Source: Lysobacterales bacterium (GTDB taxonomy: Bacteria > Pseudomonadota > Gammaproteobacteria > Xanthomonadales > SZUA-36). From it: a DNA stretch of 9,090 bases. Shown in pieces: positions 1 to 8,344 of the stretch. The notes beneath the pieces were generated by a model that worked only from the letters and a program-made list of their open reading frames with translations, had not been told where the DNA came from and searched no databases. The stretch is taken from assembly GCA_029287515.1 (NCBI GenBank), contig JARFQZ010000017.1:1-9090 (forward strand), in the 5' to 3' direction. A program made the translations under genes and the position numbers. The stretch's first letter is position 1, and every line of letters starts with the position of its first letter.

Positions 1-753
1 ACGCATGGTTTTTCCTATATGTATTTTGATGCTGACAGCACTCACCGGGAAGAGGCTCTCGCCGCAACCGAGCGTGCATTGGCGCTGGCGCCACACCTGG
101 CGGAATCACACATTGCGTCCGGGATAGCCCACTGTATTGAATATGCTTGTGACCGCGCAGCCCGGGCATTTGAGAAAGCACTAGAAATCGATCCGAGAAA
201 ATACGAGGCCTGGTACTTCTTCGCCCGGACAAGGATCCGGCAAGGCAGGCCACAGGACGCGCTTGAGTTGCTGCAGGAGGCGTCCAGGGTCAGGCCGGAT
301 GATTATCAGAGTGTATTATTGCAGTCCCAGCTGTATGTCAGCATGGGTGATACCGGGCAAGCGGTCCAAACTTCCCGGGAGGGACGGGAATAGGCGCAGG
401 CTGCCCTCGAATTCAGTCCGGATGATACGCGGGCGTTGAACCTCGGGGCGCCGGCGCTGTTGCGCCTGGGTGAGAACGAGAAAGCGGACCGGTGGATGAA
501 AACTTCGCTGGACAGGGCGCCAGGGGAGCCCATCGTTCTCTACAACGCTGCCTGCTATTACGCCATGGCCGGCGATCGTGAAAAGGCGGTTGATTGCCTG
601 GAAAAGTGTTACCTCCGGGCAGGTACGATTAATCCGGACTGGTTGAAAAACGACTCTGATCTGGACAACATCCGGGGACTCGAGCGTTTCATCCGCCTGC
701 TTCCGGAGGAGTCTCGAAAACGGCAATGTGAGGAGGTTCCGGCTATCAATTGA
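1..753 (+). pseudogene. TPR-repeat protein, 3' part, interrupted by an in-frame TAG
   Basis: One reading frame runs from the window edge to the TGA at 751-753, broken only by a TAG at 391-393. Both sides encode tetratricopeptide repeats. About two and a half units precede the stop (AFEKALEIDPR near residues 50-60, then YEAWYFFARTRIRQGRPQDA and VRPDDYQS) and two follow it (SPDDTRALNLGA, PIVLYNAACYYAMAGDREKA). The tail DWLKNDSDLDNIRGLERF resembles the conserved ending of TPR regions found at the C-terminus of bacterial Ser/Thr kinase or adenylate-cyclase-type regulators; that is recall, not a search result. The TAG falls where repeat 3 passes into the next repeat, at a position that is normally variable, so one base change from a sense codon such as CAG, AAG or GAG would explain it. 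There is no frameshift and the downstream half remains well conserved, so the lesion is recent, read through, or a sequencing error. The 5' part, and any catalytic domain, lies outside the window. No credible restart with a ribosome binding site was seen after the stop. Confidence 0.75.
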
Positions 754-860
754 CACTGATCACGAAGAGCAGCATTTCTACTCCGAAAACCTTTCAGTCA
801 GCCACTTTTAAACACCAAAAATGATAATGTTATCCGGTTAACAAAATACCGGGTCATACC

Positions 861-3065
861 ATGAAAAAGACACTGAATATACCGCTGATAACAGTGCTTT
901 ACGCGGGCCTGGCAGTGGCGCTGTCCGGCTGGTCCGAGAAAGCTGAAGAGCCGGGTGCGACCGATCTCAGCACGATGTCCGACGAGTCACCAACGGAAGA
1001 AGTTGCCATGGTGGAGAATGACAATCCGTTTTTCACTGAATGGGACACGCCTTATGGTATCCCGCCATTCGGCCAGATACGCGACGAGCATTACAAGCCG
1101 GCGTTCGATGCAGGGATTGAAGAACAACGCGCTGATATCGCAGTCATCCGCGACAATCCGGAAACGCCGACCTTTGAAAACACGATCGAGGCGCTGCAAC
1201 TGGCCGGTGAGTCATTGAAACGGGTCAGGCTGGTGTTCAGCAATATCACCAATACGGACACCAATGACGCCCTGCAGGAACTGGAAATCGAAATCTACCC
1301 GGTCCTGACGCGTGAACAGGATGCGATTTACCTTGACCAGGCGATTTTCGAGCGCGTCCAAACGGTCTTTGATGCCCGCGACACTCTGGGGCTCGATGAG
1401 CAGGAGATGCGATTACTCGAGCTCACACACCGGGATTTCGTTCGCAAGGGCGCTGCACTGGACAACGACGCCAAGGCAAGGATGAAAGAAATCAACGCGC
1501 GAATATCGGGACTCAACACGATGTTTGCGCAAAACCTGCTGAAAGAGACCAATGCTTTTGAACTGGTCATTACGGATGAAGCGGACCTTTCCGGTCTGTC
1601 TGCCAGCATGATCGGTTCAGCCAGGGTCAAGGCAGAGTCCAGGGATAAACCGGATGCATGGGTTTTTGGCCTGGATCGCGGGACTTATGAAGGTTTTATG
1701 ACCTACGCCGACAATCGCGAGCTGCGTCTGCAGATGTTCAATGCCTACCGCGCGCGTGGGGCGCAGGGTAACGAAAACGACAACCGCGACATACTGGGTG
1801 AACTGGCCAATCTGCGCGCCGAACGCGCCGTCATTCTCGGGTATCCCAACCACTCGGCCTACCAACTGGAAACCCGAATGGCGAAAACCCCGGAAAAAGT
1901 AGAGAGTTTCCTGCTTGAAGTGTGGAAGCCCGGTTTGCAAAAAGCAGATGCGGAGCTGGCGGAAATGCAGCAGATCGTGCAGGAAGAAGGTCACGATTTC
2001 ATCATCGAAGGTCATGACTGGTGGTATTACGCTGAAAAGCTGCGGGTTAAGAAATATGCAATGGATGAAAATGTCATCAAACCGTATTTCGAGCTGGGCA
2101 ATGTCCGTGACGGAGCTTTCCACGTTGCTGAGCAGCTGTTTGGTGTGACGTTCAGGCCGCTGGAAGATGTGCCCGTCTGGAATGAGGTGGTTCAGCCTTA
2201 CACCGTTTACGACGCGGATGGTGAGTTCCTCGGTGTCTTCATGCTCGATTACTACGCCAGGGATTCCAAGCGGGGTGGTGCGTGGATGAGTTCCTATCGC
2301 CAGACTTCGAACATCCAGGGTAAAAATGTCCGTCCGATCATTACCAACAACCTGAATGTTGCAGTCCCGGCCGAAGGCGAAGATACCTTGCTGAGCTATG
2401 ACCAGGTGGAGACACTGTTCCATGAATTTGGACACGGCCTGCATGGACTGCTGACCCAGGTCCGTTACCCGCGTTTTGCCGGTACCAGCGGCAGTCCGCG
2501 TGACTACACCGAGTTTCCTGCGCAGTTCATGGAGCATTACGCTTCCCAGCCACAGGTGCTGGAAGTCTATGCCAGGCACGCCGAAACGGGGGATGTCATT
2601 CCTCAGGAACTGGTTGAGAAGATCCGCGCAGCCTCAACGCACAACCAGGGATTCAAGACCACCGAGTACATCGCCGCCTCCCTGATGGACATGAGTTGGC
2701 ACAACCTCACGCCTAATGAAGCTGCTGCCGTGGAAGACGCGACGAAATTTGAATCCGACACCATGACCGGTTTCGGCAAGCCTGATGAAATCGAGTCGCG
2801 CTATCGCAGCCCGTATTTCGCGCATATTTTTGCCGGTGGCTATTCAGCGGGTTACTACGCTTACCTGTGGTCAGAAATCCTGGATGCCGACGGCTTCACC
2901 GCTTTCAAGGAAGCCGGGGACATTTACGATCCTGAACTGGCGGCCCGCCTGAAGAAAAATGTTTACCAGGCTGGTGGCCTGAGGGACGCCGATATCCTGT
3001 ACCGGGATTTCCGCGGGAAAGACCCTTCCATCGATCCCTTGCTGGAGATTCGAGGACTTAATTGA
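861..3065 (+). CDS. dcp: M3-family zinc metallopeptidase, peptidyl-dipeptidase Dcp type, exported
   Basis: This 734-residue protein is predicted to remove dipeptides from the C-termini of short peptides using zinc. The catalytic motif HEFGH is at residues 521-525 (H521 and H525 zinc ligands, E522 catalytic), and E551 in DYTEFPAQ matches the third ligand by comparison with thimet oligopeptidase. The late segment HIFAGGYSAGYYAY (655-668) carries the Gly/Tyr-rich substrate-binding region of the family. The early region NPFFTEW...IPPF (about 53-71) is Dcp-like rather than OpdA-like. Length fits Dcp (about 680-720) plus a leader. The leader has MKK, a hydrophobic stretch to residue 21, then LSGW where a lipobox would read LSGC; W24 is TGG at 930-932. 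Export is therefore likely but lipidation is not, unless the base is an error. The ATG at 861 is chosen for this leader; its ribosome binding site is weak. The gene stands alone, 107 bp after the TPR gene and convergent with the next. The symbol reflects family similarity; substrate range is inferred. Confidence 0.9.
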   Translation: MKKTLNIPLITVLYAGLAVALSGWSEKAEEPGATDLSTMSDESPTEEVAMVENDNPFFTEWDTPYGIPPFGQIRDEHYKPAFDAGIEEQRADIAVIRDNPETPTFENTIEALQLAGESLKRVRLVFSNITNTDTNDALQELEIEIYPVLTREQDAIYLDQAIFERVQTVFDARDTLGLDEQEMRLLELTHRDFVRKGAALDNDAKARMKEINARISGLNTMFAQNLLKETNAFELVITDEADLSGLSASMIGSARVKAESRDKPDAWVFGLDRGTYEGFMTYADNRELRLQMFNAYRARGAQGNENDNRDILGELANLRAERAVILGYPNHSAYQLETRMAKTPEKVESFLLEVWKPGLQKADAELAEMQQIVQEEGHDFIIEGHDWWYYAEKLRVKKYAMDENVIKPYFELGNVRDGAFHVAEQLFGVTFRPLEDVPVWNEVVQPYTVYDADGEFLGVFMLDYYARDSKRGGAWMSSYRQTSNIQGKNVRPIITNNLNVAVPAEGEDTLLSYDQVETLFHEFGHGLHGLLTQVRYPRFAGTSGSPRDYTEFPAQFMEHYASQPQVLEVYARHAETGDVIPQELVEKIRAASTHNQGFKTTEYIAASLMDMSWHNLTPNEAAAVEDATKFESDTMTGFGKPDEIESRYRSPYFAHIFAGGYSAGYYAYLWSEILDADGFTAFKEAGDIYDPELAARLKKNVYQAGGLRDADILYRDFRGKDPSIDPLLEIRGLN

Positions 3066-3072
3066 TCCTTTG

Positions 3073-3097
3073 CCGGGGCGGATTCTTTCCGCCCCGG
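3073..3097. terminator. GC-rich hairpin between convergent genes, possible bidirectional terminator
   Basis: A perfect 9-bp inverted repeat (CCGGGGCGG, 3073-3081, and CCGCCCCGG, 3089-3097) encloses a 7-base loop. It begins 8 bp after the stop of the M3 peptidase gene and lies 27 bp beyond the stop of the convergent cysteine synthase gene, where a shared terminator is expected. Neither side has a run of T, so it is not a textbook intrinsic terminator; it may act weakly, protect 3' ends, or need Rho. Confidence 0.5.
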
Positions 3098-3123
3098 ATA
3101 TCCCTGGCGCCGGCGAAGCTGAT

Positions 3124-4605
3124 TCAGCGCTTGTGGAGCCAGTTGGGAAGCAGTTCGTAAGGGTCCCTGTCGCCGAGGTCGCCGGCTTCGATGCCGACTT
3201 TGGCCAGCTGGTTCCTGAGTTCGCCGGATTTGTAGGCTTCAAAAGTGTCGGTGGCGCCGCCGACATGCTCTCCGCCAATAAATATCTGCGGAATCGTGTT
3301 GCTGCCGATGCGTGATCTGAGCACGTCCCGTATTTTCCCGCCCATGTCTTCGTCCTGGTACGCCACCGAATCCAGGTCATAGGCGGCATAAGGTATGTCG
3401 AGCTCCGCGAACAGCTTGCGAATCGCCCAGCAGAACTCGCACCATTCCAGCGCAAACAGCGCCACCGGATTTTCCTTGTCGGCAAGGGCCTTTTCAACGA
3501 TTTCCTCCGCCGTTGCGTTAAGCGTTGCGGGTTGTGAATCCGGCGCCGCCGGCGACTTGACGTCAAAGCGATAGCCCGGCGTTGACGTGGAAATATCCAT
3601 TTCCTCTTCGTTCATTTCCTCGAGAATGCCTTCGAACAGCGGGGTCGAAAGATAACGCTCGCCGGTATCCGGCAGCATGCAAAGGATGGTCGAATTCGGA
3701 GGGGCGGCCTCGGCTATCTTCATGGCGCCTGCAAAAGTGGCGCCGCCGGATGTTCCGGAAAAAATCCCTTCCTCTCGTGCCAGTTTTTGAGACATTTCCA
3801 GGGCATGCTGCCCATTGACCGGCACGATTTCGTCAAAAAGGTGCTGGTCCACGGCATCCTCGGCCAACCTTGGAATAAAGTCAGGAGTCCAGCCCTGCAT
3901 CAGGTGCGGGCGGAAACTCGGATGGCTTTCTGCCGGCGTGCCGTCTGCCTCGCGCTGCTGTGGAATGCCGCTTCCCAGCAACGGAGAGTTATCCGGCTCG
4001 CACACGACGATCCGGGTGTTCGGACTTCGTTCTTTCAACACCCGCCCGGTGCCTTTCAGTGTTCCCCCCGTGCCGTATCCGGTAACGAAATAGTCCAGCT
4101 GCCGGTTCCTGAAAACATCCAGTATTTCCAGTGCCGTGGTCTGGGTGTGCGCCTCGGCGTTCGCTTCGTTTTCAAATTGACGGACCAGGAACCAGCCGTG
4201 CGTTTCAGCCAGTTCAACTGCCTTGGCGAGCATACCACTGCCCTTGAGTTCCGCTGGCGTCAGCACGACTTTTGCGCCGAGGAACCTGAGGACCTTTCGC
4301 CGCTCGATGCTGAAACTCTCCGCCATGGTCAGAACCAGTGGATAGCCCTTTGTTGCACAGACCATGGCCAGGCCTATGCCGGTATTTCCGCTGGTCGCTT
4401 CGATAACGGTCTGGCCAGGCTTCAGCGAACCGTCGCGTTCGGCCTGCTCGATGACGGAAAGCGCCATCCGGTCCTTGACCGAACTCATGGGATTGAAAGA
4501 CTCCACTTTAACGTACAGATCAATACCGGCAGGCGCCAGACGGTTGATTCTCACGACAGGCGTGTTGCCGATGGTTTCCAGAATGTTGTTGAAGTAGTCA
4601 GCCAA
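3124..4605 (-). CDS. cysteine synthase-type PLP enzyme fused to a C-terminal glutaredoxin domain
   Basis: The 493-residue protein has two domains. Residues 1-330 are a fold-type II PLP enzyme like O-acetylserine sulfhydrylase (CysK): PLP lysine K44 in SSVKDR, substrate loop TSGNTG (71-76), phosphate loop GTGGT (178-182), QFENEAN (143-149), and LPDTGERYLSTPLF (311-324). After an acidic, Pro/Ala-rich linker (about 328-365) comes a glutaredoxin domain: WCEFC with C389 and C392, TIP with the expected cis-proline (437-439), and HVGGATD (448-454), ending in a short tail. The CysK half is expected to make cysteine or a related thioether by beta-replacement; the glutaredoxin half should use glutathione-linked dithiol chemistry. 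The usual CysK segment GIGAGF appears here as QGWTPDF (237-243), so the true substrate is uncertain (OAS, O-phosphoserine, or a cystathionine beta-synthase-like reaction). The start is TTG, supported by AGAGGA and by the conserved opening YFNNILETIGNTPVVRI. No export signal, so cytoplasmic. The gene is divergent from add and convergent with the M3 peptidase. Confidence 0.92.
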   Translation of the reverse strand: MADYFNNILETIGNTPVVRINRLAPAGIDLYVKVESFNPMSSVKDRMALSVIEQAERDGSLKPGQTVIEATSGNTGIGLAMVCATKGYPLVLTMAESFSIERRKVLRFLGAKVVLTPAELKGSGMLAKAVELAETHGWFLVRQFENEANAEAHTQTTALEILDVFRNRQLDYFVTGYGTGGTLKGTGRVLKERSPNTRIVVCEPDNSPLLGSGIPQQREADGTPAESHPSFRPHLMQGWTPDFIPRLAEDAVDQHLFDEIVPVNGQHALEMSQKLAREEGIFSGTSGGATFAGAMKIAEAAPPNSTILCMLPDTGERYLSTPLFEGILEEMNEEEMDISTSTPGYRFDVKSPAAPDSQPATLNATAEEIVEKALADKENPVALFALEWCEFCWAIRKLFAELDIPYAAYDLDSVAYQDEDMGGKIRDVLRSRIGSNTIPQIFIGGEHVGGATDTFEAYKSGELRNQLAKVGIEAGDLGDRDPYELLPNWLHKR

Positions 4606-4610
4606 CCCGG

Positions 4611-4617
4611 TTCCTCT
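4611..4617 (-). promoter_or_regulatory. ribosome binding site that supports a TTG start
   Basis: On the minus strand AGAGGAA sits just upstream of the TTG codon at 4605-4603, with 7 bases between AGAGG and the start. No in-frame ATG lies nearby upstream, and CysK homology begins within the first few residues. These together favour TTG as the true initiation codon. Confidence 0.6.
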
Positions 4618-4630
4618 TCAATGCTTGCGA

Positions 4631-4697
4631 TGACAGACAAGTATATACCGCGGCATGTTTCATGACAGAATATGCGCTCGCAGAAAACTACTGACAG
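4631..4697 (+). repeat. three TGACAG copies in the divergent intergenic region
   Basis: TGACAG occurs at 4631-4636, 4663-4668 and 4692-4697, with start-to-start spacings of 32 and 29 bases, near three turns of the helix. The first two extend to an identical 8-mer ATGACAGA (4630-4637 and 4662-4669). The middle copy coincides with the proposed -35 box of the CysK-glutaredoxin gene and the first lies near its predicted transcription start. This could be an operator for a regulator controlling one or both divergent genes; chance is not excluded for so short a word. Confidence 0.25.
4640..4668 (-). promoter_or_regulatory. candidate sigma70 promoter of the CysK-glutaredoxin gene
   Basis: On the minus strand, CTGTCA (4668-4663, 4 of 6 matches to the -35 box) is followed after exactly 17 bp by TATACT (4645-4640, 5 of 6 matches to the -10 box). 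Transcription would begin near 4633, giving a leader of roughly 27 bases that contains the AGAGGAA ribosome binding site. Seen by eye only; no measurement of start sites. Confidence 0.45.
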
Positions 4698-4713
4698 CAG
4701 ACGAAAACATCCA

Positions 4714-5753
4714 ATGACCCATTTGCCCCGAATCGATCCCGGTTTACCGCTGATAGACCTGCACCGCCACCTCGACGGCAGCGTGCGTTTGGAAACCGTG
4801 CTCGAATTGGCAGATGAGCAGGGGATCGAGTTGCCCGCTTCCGATGTTGCTGGTTTGCGTCCCCACGTGGTTGTCGAGGGCAAGGCCTCCAGCCTGATGG
4901 ACTTCATCGGCCGTTTCCGCTACCTGACAGCAATTCTCCACGATCTCGATGCCTGCAGGCGAGTGGCTTACGAAAACGTTGAAGACGCAAAGAATGAGGG
5001 CATCGATTACATCGAGTTGAGATTCAGCCCCTGGTTCATGAGTGAAACGCATGAGCTGGACCCCGCCGGCGTGGTCGAGGCGGTAGCCGACGGTATCAAG
5101 GCCGGTGAGCGCGATACCGGAGTGAGGGCGCAGATGATCGGTATCATGAGCCGCACCTACGACACAGAAACCTGCCACCGTGAACTGGATGCCCTGCTGG
5201 CACACCGGGATCACCTGGTAGCGATCGACCTGGCCGGTGACGAGGTAAAGTTTCCGGCCGCCCAGTTCAAGGAACATTTCAGCCGGGCACGCGACGCAGG
5301 CCTCGAAGTGACGGTGCACGCGGGGGAGGCGGACGGCCCGGAGAGTGTCTGGTCGGCCATCAGGGAGCTTGGCGCCACGCGGATTGGCCACGGCATCCAT
5401 TCCCTGCGAGATCCGGACCTGGTCGAGTACCTGGCAGACCATCGGATTGGCCTGGAAGTGAACATCACTTCCAACATACACACGGGCATCGTGGATGAAT
5501 ATGTAAATCATCCTGCCCGCGAAATTTTTGAAAAGGGCTTGCTGGCGAATCTGAACACGGACGATCCTGCCATCAGCGGAATCGATTTGCCGTATGAATA
5601 CGAACAGGCCGCCAGGGCTGCCGGCCTCACTGCGGAAATGACCCGGCAGTCCCAGCTCAATGCTTTGGAAATGGCATTCCTTTCTCCTGAGGAGAAAAAA
5701 GAACTGTTGAAAAAAAATGTACATAAATATCAATTAAAAGGGTGTTTTAATTA

Positions 5754-5754
<1 letters not shown>
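4714..5754 (+). CDS. add: adenosine deaminase
   Basis: Converts adenosine (and deoxyadenosine) to inosine in purine salvage, in the cytoplasm. Counting from the ATG at 4714 (346 residues), metal-binding and catalytic signatures are present in order: DLHRHLDG with H17 and H19, RFSP (103-106), IDLAGDE (171-177), HAGEA with H202 and E205, IGHG with H226, and NTDDP with D283 and D284. Many stretches closely resemble E. coli Add, for example ACRRVAYENVEDA, IGIMSRTY and LNALEMAFLSPEEK, which argues for adenosine rather than adenine deaminase. An in-frame ATG at 4672 would add 14 basic, unconserved residues; I prefer 4714 because E. coli Add also begins about a dozen residues before this motif, but neither start has a strong ribosome binding site. 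The last dozen residues (KNVHKYQLKGCFN) are AT-rich at the DNA level and form a tail beyond the E. coli end. The stop overlaps the start of the next gene as TAATG, so the two are probably one operon. It diverges from the CysK-glutaredoxin gene. Confidence 0.93.
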
Positions 5755-7568
<1,814 letters not shown>

Positions 7569-7592
7569 TGACCGGAAAAGCCGGCAAATGGT

Positions 7593-8273
7593 TTAAAACA
7601 TGAAACCGCTTTCAAGCGTGATCGTGTCGAAATCCAGGTCGCCGTTGTCCAGGTTGATGAATTGCCGGTTCCATGCGCCTCTCATCCAGATTGCGCCATT
7701 GATGTCCCACCGCACTCCAGCGCCCACATTGTAGGTGAATTCGCTGGTTTTGAACGTATCCCAGGTCGTGGCGCAGACATACCCCCACCAGGGGTCCCAC
7801 CAGCAACCGGTGGTTGGTGGCCGGCTGAGGATGTTCGAGTCCAGCTTGGTCCAGCCGATGCCGGCCTGGAGGTATGGCGTTATCGGGCCTTTCAGGAAGT
7901 TGTAGGCGACGTTGAACTGGTGCGAGTATTTTGACATCTCGTAGTTCAGAGTCTGCGGTGGCTCCTCGGGATCTTCGGGCACGATCGTGGCCGAGTAATC
8001 GGGTTTGTTCAACGAAAAGCGGTAACCGATATTCCAGTGTTCCGTCCAGTTCCACCCGATGCCGAAGCCCCAGCCCAGGCCACTGTCGATGTCCAGTGTA
8101 GATCCTTGTTCGCCTTTGACATCCGAGCTTGTCTGATACTGTGCCAGCAGGGAAACCTCCCAGGTTTCATACCTGATAGCGTCATTCATCTTTTTCTGAT
8201 TGAAGCGCTGGGCGTGGACCGATGTGCTCAGGATCAGCAGCAAGAGCAGGATAATCAGGCGTTTTATGGTCAT
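7593..8273 (-). CDS. small outer-membrane beta-barrel protein (OmpW/OmpA-barrel-like)
   Basis: The 226-residue protein starts with a Sec signal (MTIKRLIILLLLLILSTSVHA, cleavage after A21), leaving about 205 residues, the size of an 8-stranded barrel. The mature part alternates aromatic/hydrophobic and polar residues in amphipathic strands (for example ETWEVSLLAQYQ, GWGFGIGWNW, FTYNVGAGVRWDI, AIWMRGAWNRQ) and ends in Phe, the usual signal for BAM-dependent insertion. Between strands lies a loop with two cysteines, C157 and C167, enclosing WWDPWWGYV; these likely form a disulfide in an exposed loop. I recognise the fold class but not a specific porin or function. The start is ATG with only a weak GGTAGAG upstream. 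The FtsX-type permease gene ends 71 bp upstream on the same strand, so co-transcription is possible; the downstream neighbour is convergent, 24 bp away, with no clear terminator between. Confidence 0.82.
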   Translation of the reverse strand: MTIKRLIILLLLLILSTSVHAQRFNQKKMNDAIRYETWEVSLLAQYQTSSDVKGEQGSTLDIDSGLGWGFGIGWNWTEHWNIGYRFSLNKPDYSATIVPEDPEEPPQTLNYEMSKYSHQFNVAYNFLKGPITPYLQAGIGWTKLDSNILSRPPTTGCWWDPWWGYVCATTWDTFKTSEFTYNVGAGVRWDINGAIWMRGAWNRQFINLDNGDLDFDTITLESGFMF

Positions 8274-8344
8274 TGGGTCTCTACCGTTAGCGGAATGAGG
8301 GCGGTCCAGGTGGGCTGCCCCGCCGCGGTGAATCTAGCGGAAAT

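Noticed and set aside
436..753. Separate gene starting at TTG 436, after the TAG in the TPR gene
   Set aside because: The TTG is inside a TPR unit, has no ribosome binding site, and conserved sequence in the same frame begins before it at 394. It is the tail of the interrupted gene.
750..828. Perfect -35 box TTGACA at 750-755 and a good -10 box GATAAT at 823-828 upstream of the M3 peptidase gene
   Set aside because: They are 67 bases apart, far beyond the usual 16-18. Neither has a fitting partner at the right distance, so I cannot name a promoter.
1617..2579. Open frame of 320 codons on the minus strand within the M3 peptidase gene
   Set aside because: It is wholly antisense to a peptidase with an intact HEFGH motif, and its translation has no domain pattern or ribosome binding site.
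3787..4665. Open frame of 292 codons on the plus strand opposite the CysK half of the fusion
   Set aside because: The opposite strand carries clear PLP-enzyme motifs throughout; this translation is rich in His, Arg and Gln without any family pattern.
4744..5733. Long open frame of 329 codons on the minus strand, opposite adenosine deaminase
   Set aside because: It mirrors the add gene almost end to end, its protein shows no recognisable motif, and add has full family signatures. Long antisense frames are common in GC-rich codon-biased genes.
7572..7584. CCGG-AAAAG-CCGG hairpin between the DUF885 and barrel genes
   Set aside because: The stem is only 4 bp and no T-run follows; not a credible terminator.
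8309..8324. Six-bp GC stem (one G-T pair) in the permease-barrel spacer
   Set aside because: Short, with no T-run on either strand; it does not support a terminator call.
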